A DNA stretch of 64,000 nt. It comes from Tenderia sp965602225. GTDB taxonomy: Bacteria > Pseudomonadota > Gammaproteobacteria > Tenderiales > Tenderiaceae. The DNA lies in contig CBFCYE010000007.1 of NCBI GenBank assembly GCA_965602225.1, forward strand, positions 1 to 64,000, read 5' to 3'. Positions within the stretch are counted from its first letter, which is position 1; every line of letters begins with the position of its first letter. This document shows positions 18,512-26,043 of this stretch, one piece after another. The notes under the pieces are model-generated. The model saw nothing but the letters and a program-made list of their open reading frames with translations. It was not told the DNA's origin and did no database searches. A program made the position numbers and the translations under genes.

Positions 18512-21500
18512 ATGTCAATTAGAACCAAGCTGCTCAGTCTTATACTTCTGATCTCATTTATGCCGATTTTGATAATCGGCTATTTCAATTATACAAATTT
18601 TAAACAAGTCATCGAGCAGCAAACCCAGCACAACCTTGAAGTTACCAGCCGGGATAAACGTGAAAAGGTTGAACTGTTCCTGTTGGCCTTAAAGACTCGT
18701 GCGCAAGACTTCGCCTCGGATGGTTTTGTGCGAGACAGTATGGTGCGATATCACCGCGTCGAAAACAGGGAAACAATCAAATCTACAGTTAAACAACATT
18801 TGATTAATAACAAACTGTTGCTTGATGAAAAAATTATTAGTATCACCCTTTTGGATAAGAATGGTGTGGCGGTAATTTCAACAGATGATAGTGGTCTTGG
18901 CAGAGATTACTCTGAAACCTATCCAGTGGAGAAAAATAACGAGGATGTTATTTCCTCGGATCTATTTTTTGATGCTGAAAGTAAATCTCTTTCTATCGAG
19001 GTCATGGCGCCCATCCATTCGCGGACGGAAATAAAACAGTATTTCGGCACAGTTCTGATCCGTTTTAATGCCAACATTATGAATCAGGTTGTGTCGGATC
19101 ATCAGTCGATGACGATGATGCATGGCGATATGAATCTTGATAGTTATGATAGCTCTGATAGCTATCTGGTGAATGCGCAACGGCGGATGATAGCGGGGCA
19201 TCACTCTATTGATAAAAGTGTAGACACCTTTCCCGTAAATGCATGCCTGGTTGAATCGAAGGGTGCGCGCGGTTATTGGTTGAATTATCGTGGTGTCGAG
19301 GTTCTTGGTTCATCCGCTTGTATAGAGATGGGTCACTTTAAGTGGGTGTTGCTGTCTGAGGTGGATGTTGTTGAGGCGCTGGCACTGATTGATGATTATC
19401 AGCGGCTTTTTGGTCTGTTGGTGTTGATTATATTGCTGATAGTCCTAGTCGTAGCGCTTTATCTTACCAGGGTGGTGTCAGCGCCAATAAAGTTGCTAAA
19501 TGATGGTGTTAAGAAGATTGCCGCGGGTAATCTGAGTTTTACTGTCGGCACTCGTCAGCAGGATGAGATTGGCGAGTTGTCTAGGTCGTTTGATTTGATG
19601 CTGACAGCAATCAAACACTCAAAGCATGAAATAGTGACTGTTAATACAAGTCTAAATGATGTCAATCAAGAGCTAGGTTATGTAAGAGACGCCATGGATA
19701 AACATGCCATTATTGTTGAAACCGATAGTGACGGCATTATTACCCGTGTTAACCGAAAGTTTTGTGAGATAACTCAGTACGCGGCGGATGAGATTGTTGG
19801 TCAGACTCACCGGATTATTAATTCCGGTTATCACCCGGGTTTGTTTTTTGAAAATATGTGGCGAACTATTGCGTCGGGCAATGTTTGGCACGGTGATATA
19901 TGTAATCGTCGTAAGGATGGTGAGATTTACTGGGTTAATACAACTATCGTTCCTTTCCTGAACAAAGATGGAAAGGTTGAACGTTATATAGCCCTGCGTA
20001 CCGATATAACGCAGCAGAAAAAGATTGAGCAGAATCTACTTCGTTTTAACCGACGTTTGTTGGCCTCGGCCAATATTGAAAAGGCAATTTTAGATGCCTC
20101 GGATGAAAAAGAATTGTTGTCCGCAGCTTGTAAGGTGTTGGTGCAGGATGGTGGTTATTCACATGCCTGGGTAGGCTACGTTTTGCATGATGTGGAAAAG
20201 ACGATTAAACCTGTCGCACAGTTTGGTTATTCTGATGACTATTTTGAGTCCGCAAAGATCAGCTGGGGGGATAATGAGCAGGGTCGTGGCCCGGTGGGGG
20301 TTGCTGTTCGCTGTGGCTCAGAAATGGTTATTCGAGATATTGCCGCAGATGATGAGTTTGCACCCTGGTTTGAATATGTTGCGTCACTCGGTACCAAGGG
20401 CATTGTTTATTTGCCATTACGGGATGGTCAGGATGTATTTGGCGTTATTTCAGTGCATACACAGGATAATAATGTTTTTGATGCAGATGAGGTGGCGTTG
20501 TTAAAGCGTCTTGCCAATGATGTTGCCTACGGGATAATTAGTATCAGGGCTAGATATGATAGAGATCGGGCTGAAGCAGCGCTTGAAAAAAGTGAAGAAA
20601 ACTTACGCCGGGCTCAGAAGATTGCTCAGCTTGGCAGTTGGGAATATGACCTTGTTAGTGGCAAATATAACTGGTCTGATGAAATGTATACACTGCTTGG
20701 CTATCAGCCGGGTGATGTAGAACCTTCTTGCGATGAAATTTTAAAAATGGTTTGTTTGGCTGAACGTGATCAGGTTGCCGCAGATCTTAGTCAATCAATA
20801 GAGAATGTGGTTTCTCGTAACATGGAATTCTGCATTACTAAACCGGACGGTGAGTTGCGTCATATCATGTCTCAACTGGTGGTTTATGCAGGTGATGATG
20901 GCAAGGCAAACCGTGTTGCAGGAACAATGTTGGATGCCACCGATCAGAAACAATCGGAAAATGAGCGGGAATCACTCCAAAATCAACTTCAGCATGCACA
21001 AAAGCTTGATTCAATCGGTCAGCTGACCGGAGGGGTGGCGCATGACTTTAACAATATTCTGTCTTCGATTATGGGATATACCTCACTGGCGATAGAGGAG
21101 TGTCCAGAAAATAATCCAGAGTTTCTTGAATATCTAGCCGAGGTGAGTAAGGCCGGCATACGGGCAAAAGAGCTGATTGCACAATTGATGGCCTTTAGTC
21201 GGCGTGAAACCAAGGAAGCAGAGACGCTTTCATTGGCTGATATTGTGCAGGAAACATTGAATATGCTTAAACCAACTATTCCTGTTGCTGTCGAGTTGAA
21301 CTTAGATATTGAAAGTGATTTGCCTTTGGTCCGAGCCAATGCAGTTCAAATTCATCAGGTTATAACCAATCTAGTCATCAACGCCGCCGATTCAATTCAA
21401 GACTTCGGCATGATTGATGTTCGTGTGCAAACAAGGCGTATGGATGACAGCCTCTGCACATCCTGTCAGCAGTCTTTCTCCGGGGATTTTATTGAGCTTT

Positions 21501-22135
21501 CAGTCACTGATACGGGGGTGGGGATTTCGGAGCAAGATCTCATCAGAATGTTCGAGCCATTTTTTACAACCAAAGAGCTTGGTAAGGGAACTGGCATGGG
21601 ATTGGCCATGGTGCATGGTTTGTTGCATAGCCACGATGGCCATATTCAGGTCGAATCGACCCCTGGCCAAGGTAGCCGTTTTTCTCTGTACTTTCCTTAT
21701 GAACATTCGGCCTCGGAAACCGAACGGCCTGTTATTGAAATTCCAACAACCAAGACTGATAGCGACATGTCTGGAACCATACTTGTGGTTGATGATGAGG
21801 TGCAAATAAGCAAAATGATTTGTTCTTTGTTAACAAGGCGCGGTTATCAATGCGTAGAGGCTAATGCACCCGAGCGTGCCTTGCAGCTATTTGAATCTGA
21901 GCCCAATAGATTTGACCTGGTAATAACAGATCAGATGATGCCTAAAATGATGGGGATGGAGATGGCGGCGCTTATGTTGGCCAAGCGTCCGCAGTTACCG
22001 ATTGTGCTTTGTACTGGTTATAGCGGAAAAATCAATAATGACGATGTTGAGAAAGCGGGGCTTAAAGGTTTTATTGATAAGCCAATTGATTTTGAACGGA
22101 TGATGAAAACGATAAACTCTCTGATAGAGAAATGA
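18512..22135 (+). CDS. Hybrid sensor histidine kinase (Cache-HAMP-PAS-GAF-PAS-HisKA-HATPase-REC)
   Basis: This is a 1207-aa membrane kinase. Transmembrane segments lie at about 7-24 and 298-319 and enclose a Cache-like periplasmic sensor. HAMP follows at about 320-372, PAS at 390-505, GAF at 520-680 and a second PAS at 700-815. The HisKA region has phospho-acceptor H844 in GGVAHDFNN. The HATPase has DTGVGI and GTGMGLAMV. The C-terminal receiver has D1140 in ITDQMMP. The receiver and the NtrB-like H-box suggest an intramolecular phosphorelay and output to an unlinked protein; no cognate regulator gene is adjacent. The inducing signal is unknown. Confidence 0.9.
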   Translation: MSIRTKLLSLILLISFMPILIIGYFNYTNFKQVIEQQTQHNLEVTSRDKREKVELFLLALKTRAQDFASDGFVRDSMVRYHRVENRETIKSTVKQHLINNKLLLDEKIISITLLDKNGVAVISTDDSGLGRDYSETYPVEKNNEDVISSDLFFDAESKSLSIEVMAPIHSRTEIKQYFGTVLIRFNANIMNQVVSDHQSMTMMHGDMNLDSYDSSDSYLVNAQRRMIAGHHSIDKSVDTFPVNACLVESKGARGYWLNYRGVEVLGSSACIEMGHFKWVLLSEVDVVEALALIDDYQRLFGLLVLIILLIVLVVALYLTRVVSAPIKLLNDGVKKIAAGNLSFTVGTRQQDEIGELSRSFDLMLTAIKHSKHEIVTVNTSLNDVNQELGYVRDAMDKHAIIVETDSDGIITRVNRKFCEITQYAADEIVGQTHRIINSGYHPGLFFENMWRTIASGNVWHGDICNRRKDGEIYWVNTTIVPFLNKDGKVERYIALRTDITQQKKIEQNLLRFNRRLLASANIEKAILDASDEKELLSAACKVLVQDGGYSHAWVGYVLHDVEKTIKPVAQFGYSDDYFESAKISWGDNEQGRGPVGVAVRCGSEMVIRDIAADDEFAPWFEYVASLGTKGIVYLPLRDGQDVFGVISVHTQDNNVFDADEVALLKRLANDVAYGIISIRARYDRDRAEAALEKSEENLRRAQKIAQLGSWEYDLVSGKYNWSDEMYTLLGYQPGDVEPSCDEILKMVCLAERDQVAADLSQSIENVVSRNMEFCITKPDGELRHIMSQLVVYAGDDGKANRVAGTMLDATDQKQSENERESLQNQLQHAQKLDSIGQLTGGVAHDFNNILSSIMGYTSLAIEECPENNPEFLEYLAEVSKAGIRAKELIAQLMAFSRRETKEAETLSLADIVQETLNMLKPTIPVAVELNLDIESDLPLVRANAVQIHQVITNLVINAADSIQDFGMIDVRVQTRRMDDSLCTSCQQSFSGDFIELSVTDTGVGISEQDLIRMFEPFFTTKELGKGTGMGLAMVHGLLHSHDGHIQVESTPGQGSRFSLYFPYEHSASETERPVIEIPTTKTDSDMSGTILVVDDEVQISKMICSLLTRRGYQCVEANAPERALQLFESEPNRFDLVITDQMMPKMMGMEMAALMLAKRPQLPIVLCTGYSGKINNDDVEKAGLKGFIDKPIDFERMMKTINSLIEK

Positions 22136-22156
22136 TCAAGGCCGTTACTCTAAGGT

Positions 22157-22516
22157 TTACTTGTCTACTTTCCGACGAGCTCTTCTTTCCTGTTGAGGCT
22201 GGACATCAGTTCTGCTTGGGTCGTCGGCGGCAACGTATGAAATAACCACATCTGACCCCTTTAGCGCCCTTTTGCCTTTTTTACTGGTCATACTGACCAT
22301 ATTGAGCCTGCCACATTCAGGGCAGGTGGATTTTCTGTAGATAGCAATATGATAAATGGTCCAGCCAAGCGGGATTAGCATCAATGGAAATACGGAAGAA
22401 AACATCGACAGGCTGAGGAACATCATCCACATCAGGGCATCGACGGCAAAACTGCCCATGCCCTGAGTGATTGGTTGGCCAACGTGATAACAGTGAGTGC
22501 ATATCCTGTCTTGCAT
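22157..22516 (-). CDS. Small membrane protein with two CxxC zinc-ribbon-like knuckles
   Basis: This 119-aa protein has an N-terminal CTHC pair (C6/C9) and a second pair, CPEC, after about 55 residues, suggesting one zinc ribbon split by membrane segments. Two hydrophobic segments lie between them (ALMWMMFLSLSMFSSVF and MLIPLGWTIYHIAIY). The C-terminus is basic (RRARRKVDK). GGAG lies six bases before the ATG. It sits downstream of the five-gene cassette on the same strand, 82 bp away, and could belong to its transcript, but nothing in its sequence links it functionally. Family not recognised. Confidence 0.6.
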   Translation of the reverse strand: MQDRICTHCYHVGQPITQGMGSFAVDALMWMMFLSLSMFSSVFPLMLIPLGWTIYHIAIYRKSTCPECGRLNMVSMTSKKGKRALKGSDVVISYVAADDPSRTDVQPQQERRARRKVDK

Positions 22517-22598
22517 TTAAAACTCCAGATGTCAGGCTGCAGGAAAATATGCTGGTAATGTTATCAAACTCTGCTTGGTATTCCCATTAACTATGTGG

Positions 22599-23609
22599 CT
22601 ATTTGCCTGTTTGTTTACCTTGATAAGCCCTGGCTGTGTTGATCCAGATATTTGCCTCGTCTGCATTGATATGGCTGAGAGTTTTATGGCCTATTTCATC
22701 TGCTTTGGCATTGAATGTTTGAGCTAATTCTTCAGCGGATTTTCCGGCCAAGTTGTTCAGGTCTGTGATGCCGATGTTATGCAGTACCTCGGCCTTGTGA
22801 CCGTCTATGTCCTTGATGGTCATCAGCTGGGCATGACTGAGCCAGTTATCGAGTTTGTTCCTATCGACATCCAGCATTGCCGCTAACTCAATATTGCTAC
22901 GCACGCGGGTGCCAGCTGTTAGCAGGTCGCTGATGCTGTAAATGTTGTGTTGATTGAGTTTGTGTTGATAGGTCTTGCCGATGCCCTGGATTTCTTCAAT
23001 GTCGGTAAAGGGAGTAAAGTCGGGTTGTGTCCATGCCCCTTCATCGGATTCCCGAGGTAAAGGTACTAGCGACATTTCGATCTTGCTAAGGCGGGCCGGG
23101 TCGACGTTTTCCTCAGGTTCGATAAAGCGATATTCCACCGTGCCCATGCTGGTGACGTTGACGTGGACATTGGCCTCTATCTTGAACTCCTTCATGGCAA
23201 ATCGGCTGATGGGATTCTTGGTGTCATACAGGCGTGATTGCAGATTATCGACTGTGTGACTGATGGCCGTAGCAAAATCGTCTGGTGTGCGGCGTTTGGC
23301 CTGGTTGATGTTGTTAATGTGCTGTTGCAGGGACAGCTTGTCGGTTTGTAATTTTGTCACCTGGTTTTTTAAGACCTGAATAATCTCTTCCATATTTTCG
23401 GTGGATGCTTCGTCTTTGTCTGGATTGGTCAGCGGGGTGAACAGTCCGTACTTGCCATCAATCTCGATCAGGCGCGACGAGTCAGCTGCCTTTAGGTTGG
23501 AGTTGTAGCCAGCGTCTGTAATGTTGATGGTGTCAGTCAGTCTGCGTTTGGGGGTCTCTTCAGTGCTCATACGCCTTCCATTTTTTTGGGCATTGCTTGT
23601 GTTAGTCAT
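22599..23609 (-). CDS. Coiled-coil and DUF4332/HhH-like protein, cassette member
   Basis: This 336-aa protein is soluble by sequence, with no signal peptide or membrane span. A coiled coil runs over about 70-105. Residues of about 108-160 look like the helix-strand module shared with the other cassette proteins (FATAISHTVDNLQSRL, then FKIEANVHVNV). Residues of about 203-330 look like a DUF4332/helix-hairpin-helix region (IEEIQGIGKTYQHKL). A similar segment ends the subtilase of the cassette (WIKGIGDTFQRRL). The ATG at 23609 overlaps the end of the upstream gene by eight bases; ATG 23570, with GGAAGG before it, is an alternative. It is the last gene of the cassette. Function unknown. Confidence 0.65.
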   Translation of the reverse strand: MTNTSNAQKNGRRMSTEETPKRRLTDTINITDAGYNSNLKAADSSRLIEIDGKYGLFTPLTNPDKDEASTENMEEIIQVLKNQVTKLQTDKLSLQQHINNINQAKRRTPDDFATAISHTVDNLQSRLYDTKNPISRFAMKEFKIEANVHVNVTSMGTVEYRFIEPEENVDPARLSKIEMSLVPLPRESDEGAWTQPDFTPFTDIEEIQGIGKTYQHKLNQHNIYSISDLLTAGTRVRSNIELAAMLDVDRNKLDNWLSHAQLMTIKDIDGHKAEVLHNIGITDLNNLAGKSAEELAQTFNAKADEIGHKTLSHINADEANIWINTARAYQGKQTGK

Positions 23610-23985
23610 TTTCTTTGATAGGGACTATACCCTGAGGTTGCATTTCAACTCGAACCTTTAACCCGGCCGAGGCCTGATAACCAAACAGCCCGACCGAGGT
23701 TGGGTTGAGCGTTTTTGATATTATCTGCGGACCTGATTTTTCTCCATTGCTGCTGTGGGCAATGGTGGCGGCCAGCTCCATTTCAACGATTACCTTTGAA
23801 AAGGTATACCACAGTGGTGGCAGCGTCAGTGTGCCTGCCTCTGCCGTTGCGTAGCTTCTGCTGCGTTGTTCTGAATAGGCATCGAGTTGTTCCTGCGCGC
23901 CGACCACAGAGGCGATAGTGTTGGCCAACAGTTTGCCCAGTTCTACGGACTGGTTGGTGGTTTGTAAGTCTGGTTTTATTTCCAT
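23602..23985 (-). CDS. Small soluble cassette protein of unknown function
   Basis: This is a protein of about 127 residues with no signal peptide or membrane span. It reads VELGKLLANTIASVVGAQEQ in its N-terminal helix, then PPLWYTFSKVIVEMELA, and ends with a beta-rich segment (SAGLKVRVEMQPQG). It resembles a trimmed form of the first module of the two larger paralogues upstream, lacking their C-terminal Ig-like part. ATG 23985 is preferred over TTG 23991 because AAGAGA is spaced six bases before it. It overlaps the DUF4332-like gene, indicating co-translation. Confidence 0.6.
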   Translation of the reverse strand: MEIKPDLQTTNQSVELGKLLANTIASVVGAQEQLDAYSEQRSRSYATAEAGTLTLPPLWYTFSKVIVEMELAATIAHSSNGEKSGPQIISKTLNPTSVGLFGYQASAGLKVRVEMQPQGIVPIKEND

Positions 23986-24036
23986 GCTCAATCTCTTGTG
24001 TTGTTAATGGGGCGGTCCACAGACCGCCCCGCACAA

Positions 24037-24948
24037 TTACATTGTTACGCCAGTGCTGTTCGATACCAGGCCAACACGGGCCGAAACAATGAAGTCCTGT
24101 GGTGAGGTGTCTGGCTCTTCGCCGAGAAAATCCCGCCGTAGAGTGATCTCTACCTGACCATCGGCATCGGTGACTGCTGTGGGGCCATCGCTATAAGACC
24201 AGGACACACCATCGGTTTCGATGGACACGGCCTTGCCAGCAATTGCGTCGCCGTTACGGCGATTGAACTGAATTAGCAGTGACAGGGTTCGTCCGGTTAA
24301 GGTGCCGCCATCAATGACATCTTCCAGTGCGCCTTGAATCAGGGTCAGGCGTGGGCCACGAATCACCTGGTTGGGTTTGGGAATGCTGACATCATCACGT
24401 GGTTCAAGCAGCGAATTCATGCGCATTTGGCCCATGGATCTGTCCGCAGTGGTTTCAACGTTGCTACTGCGTGAATCACTACGACTTTTTGTGCTGTTAT
24501 AACCGAAGCCCAATACGATGCCAAAACCGGCATTGGCTAAACCGCTACTGCTGCTGCTTGAATAGGTGTCTGAGGTGGTTTCAGAGGCAAATTCACTGGC
24601 CCAGAAACGGCCTTGCAGGCGAACGCTGCTCCACTTGTAAAACACCGGATCAATAAAACTGATTAAGGGTAACTGACGGGTGTGGGCCACGGAGGTGTCC
24701 AGGGTGCCGTCATCGCGATAAACCTTTTCCTGCACGGCCACCACATCTACCAGGGTTTCGGCCAGAGCGGTGGCGGTGCGGGCGCCAGTTTCGTTGAGCA
24801 GGTTTTGGGTGGCGGCAACGGCCATGCCGGTGCGTTCTACCAGTTGGCCGAAGCCGGCACCGGCAGTGGCAATTTCATCGCCGACAGCGGCGTCTGCCAG
24901 CAGGGCGGTGGAATGTGCGCCACGAGGCATAATATTTTGAGTAGCCAT
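24037..24948 (-). CDS. Cassette paralogue A: helix-strand module plus C-terminal Ig-like domain
   Basis: This is a protein of 303 residues without a signal peptide. Its N-terminal third is helical (VGDEIATAGAGFGQLVERTG then AVAATQNLL) and is followed by PLISFIDPVFYKWSSVRLQG. A Ser/Gly-rich stretch lies at about 125-155. The C-terminus looks like a bacterial Ig (Big_1-like) fold with VTDADGQVEITLRR. It aligns by eye with the 347-aa neighbour over the whole length. The N-terminal module is reminiscent of DUF2589-type proteins, but I could not verify this. AAGGAG is well spaced before the ATG. Function unknown; possibly structural. Confidence 0.65.
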   Translation of the reverse strand: MATQNIMPRGAHSTALLADAAVGDEIATAGAGFGQLVERTGMAVAATQNLLNETGARTATALAETLVDVVAVQEKVYRDDGTLDTSVAHTRQLPLISFIDPVFYKWSSVRLQGRFWASEFASETTSDTYSSSSSSGLANAGFGIVLGFGYNSTKSRSDSRSSNVETTADRSMGQMRMNSLLEPRDDVSIPKPNQVIRGPRLTLIQGALEDVIDGGTLTGRTLSLLIQFNRRNGDAIAGKAVSIETDGVSWSYSDGPTAVTDADGQVEITLRRDFLGEEPDTSPQDFIVSARVGLVSNSTGVTM

Positions 24949-24974
24949 GTTAAAACTCCTTATCTGTTTGCGTA

Positions 24975-26018
24975 TTAAAGACGAATGTCGACTGTGCGTT
25001 CAATCTGTCCCAGGTATGCCTTTACCGTGGATGTGACACTGCGCATAAAACGCGGATTAGGGATGTTGCGTGTCAGCGTGATCTGAATCTGACCATCGGC
25101 GTTGGTGGTATTGCCGGTAAAACCATCACTGCTGGAAAAGGAGTGATTAAAGGGGCCGGAATCGAGGGTGATAGTGACACCAGGGTTGGCAGAACCATCG
25201 GCCTTGCGGCAATTAATCAAGACATCCATCGCTCGGGCTGTGACTACACCACCGCTGACCGTTTCGTTGATGGCGCCCTGGGCGAAGTAAATCTGTGGCC
25301 CGATAGCAATTTCTGCTGGGGCAGGAAAGTTTTCTACATGGCGGGGGCGCAACATGGCGTCCATGCGCACCTGGCCGGTAGCCCAGTCTGTTTCGTTGCT
25401 GGTTTCACGGCTATAAAAAGAGGAGCGCTCGGACTCTGAATAGAGGCCAAAACCGACAAAACCAAAAAACAACCCGGCACTGGCGACTTTGCCACGGCGT
25501 TGTTTACGTTCAAAGGTGACTCCGGTGTCGTTGTCCATGGCACCGACATTGAGATCCATAGATAGGGCTACGTGGCTCCACTCGTGTACGGTAGGGGCAA
25601 CATAGTTGATCAGGGAGACTTCATGTTCGACCAGTTCGGTTGCCTCGGCGACGGGCAGGCCATCGTCGTTCAATTCCTGAATCACATCAGTGACGACTTT
25701 GATTTTGGTGTCGCTGAGGGTGCGGGCGGTTTGTACCAGACCGCGGTCAAGGGCGTCTTGTGAACGGGCTACGCCGGTGCCTATGGACATCAAAACATCG
25801 CCAAAGGTTGGCGCCAGTCCGGCAAGCTCACCGGAGACATCGGCCTCAAGTGCCTGGGTTGAACTAAACAGTCCGGCAGGCATGCCGCCTGAGGCTGAAA
25901 TGGAACCGCTGGGTACCGAGGGCATCAGCCCCCCAGAGGCTGCTGAGCTGCTGCTGCCGACGGTCATAGAATCGAGATCCCCGACATCAGAAGTGGTTGT
26001 GCTGATTTTCTTTGGCAT
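24975..26018 (-). CDS. Cassette paralogue B: helix-strand module plus C-terminal Ig-like domain
   Basis: This 347-aa soluble protein has a Ser/Gly-rich N-terminal 50 residues. The shared helix module follows (FGDVLMSIGTGVARSQDALD), then VSLINYVAPTVHEWSHVAL, a Gly/Phe-rich stretch (SAGLFFGFVGFGLYS) and an Ig-like C-terminus (TTNADGQIQITLTR). Paralogue A has parallel elements in the same order, for example GQMRMNSLLEPR versus GQVRMDAMLRPR, and IQGALEDVIDGG versus AQGAINETVSGG. The RBS AGGAGAG precedes the ATG. It lies 25 bp downstream of the subtilase stop and 26 bp upstream of paralogue A. Function unknown. Confidence 0.65.
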   Translation of the reverse strand: MPKKISTTTSDVGDLDSMTVGSSSSAASGGLMPSVPSGSISASGGMPAGLFSSTQALEADVSGELAGLAPTFGDVLMSIGTGVARSQDALDRGLVQTARTLSDTKIKVVTDVIQELNDDGLPVAEATELVEHEVSLINYVAPTVHEWSHVALSMDLNVGAMDNDTGVTFERKQRRGKVASAGLFFGFVGFGLYSESERSSFYSRETSNETDWATGQVRMDAMLRPRHVENFPAPAEIAIGPQIYFAQGAINETVSGGVVTARAMDVLINCRKADGSANPGVTITLDSGPFNHSFSSSDGFTGNTTNADGQIQITLTRNIPNPRFMRSVTSTVKAYLGQIERTVDIRL

Positions 26019-26043
26019 GACTACTCTCCTTGTTTTTGCCTGC

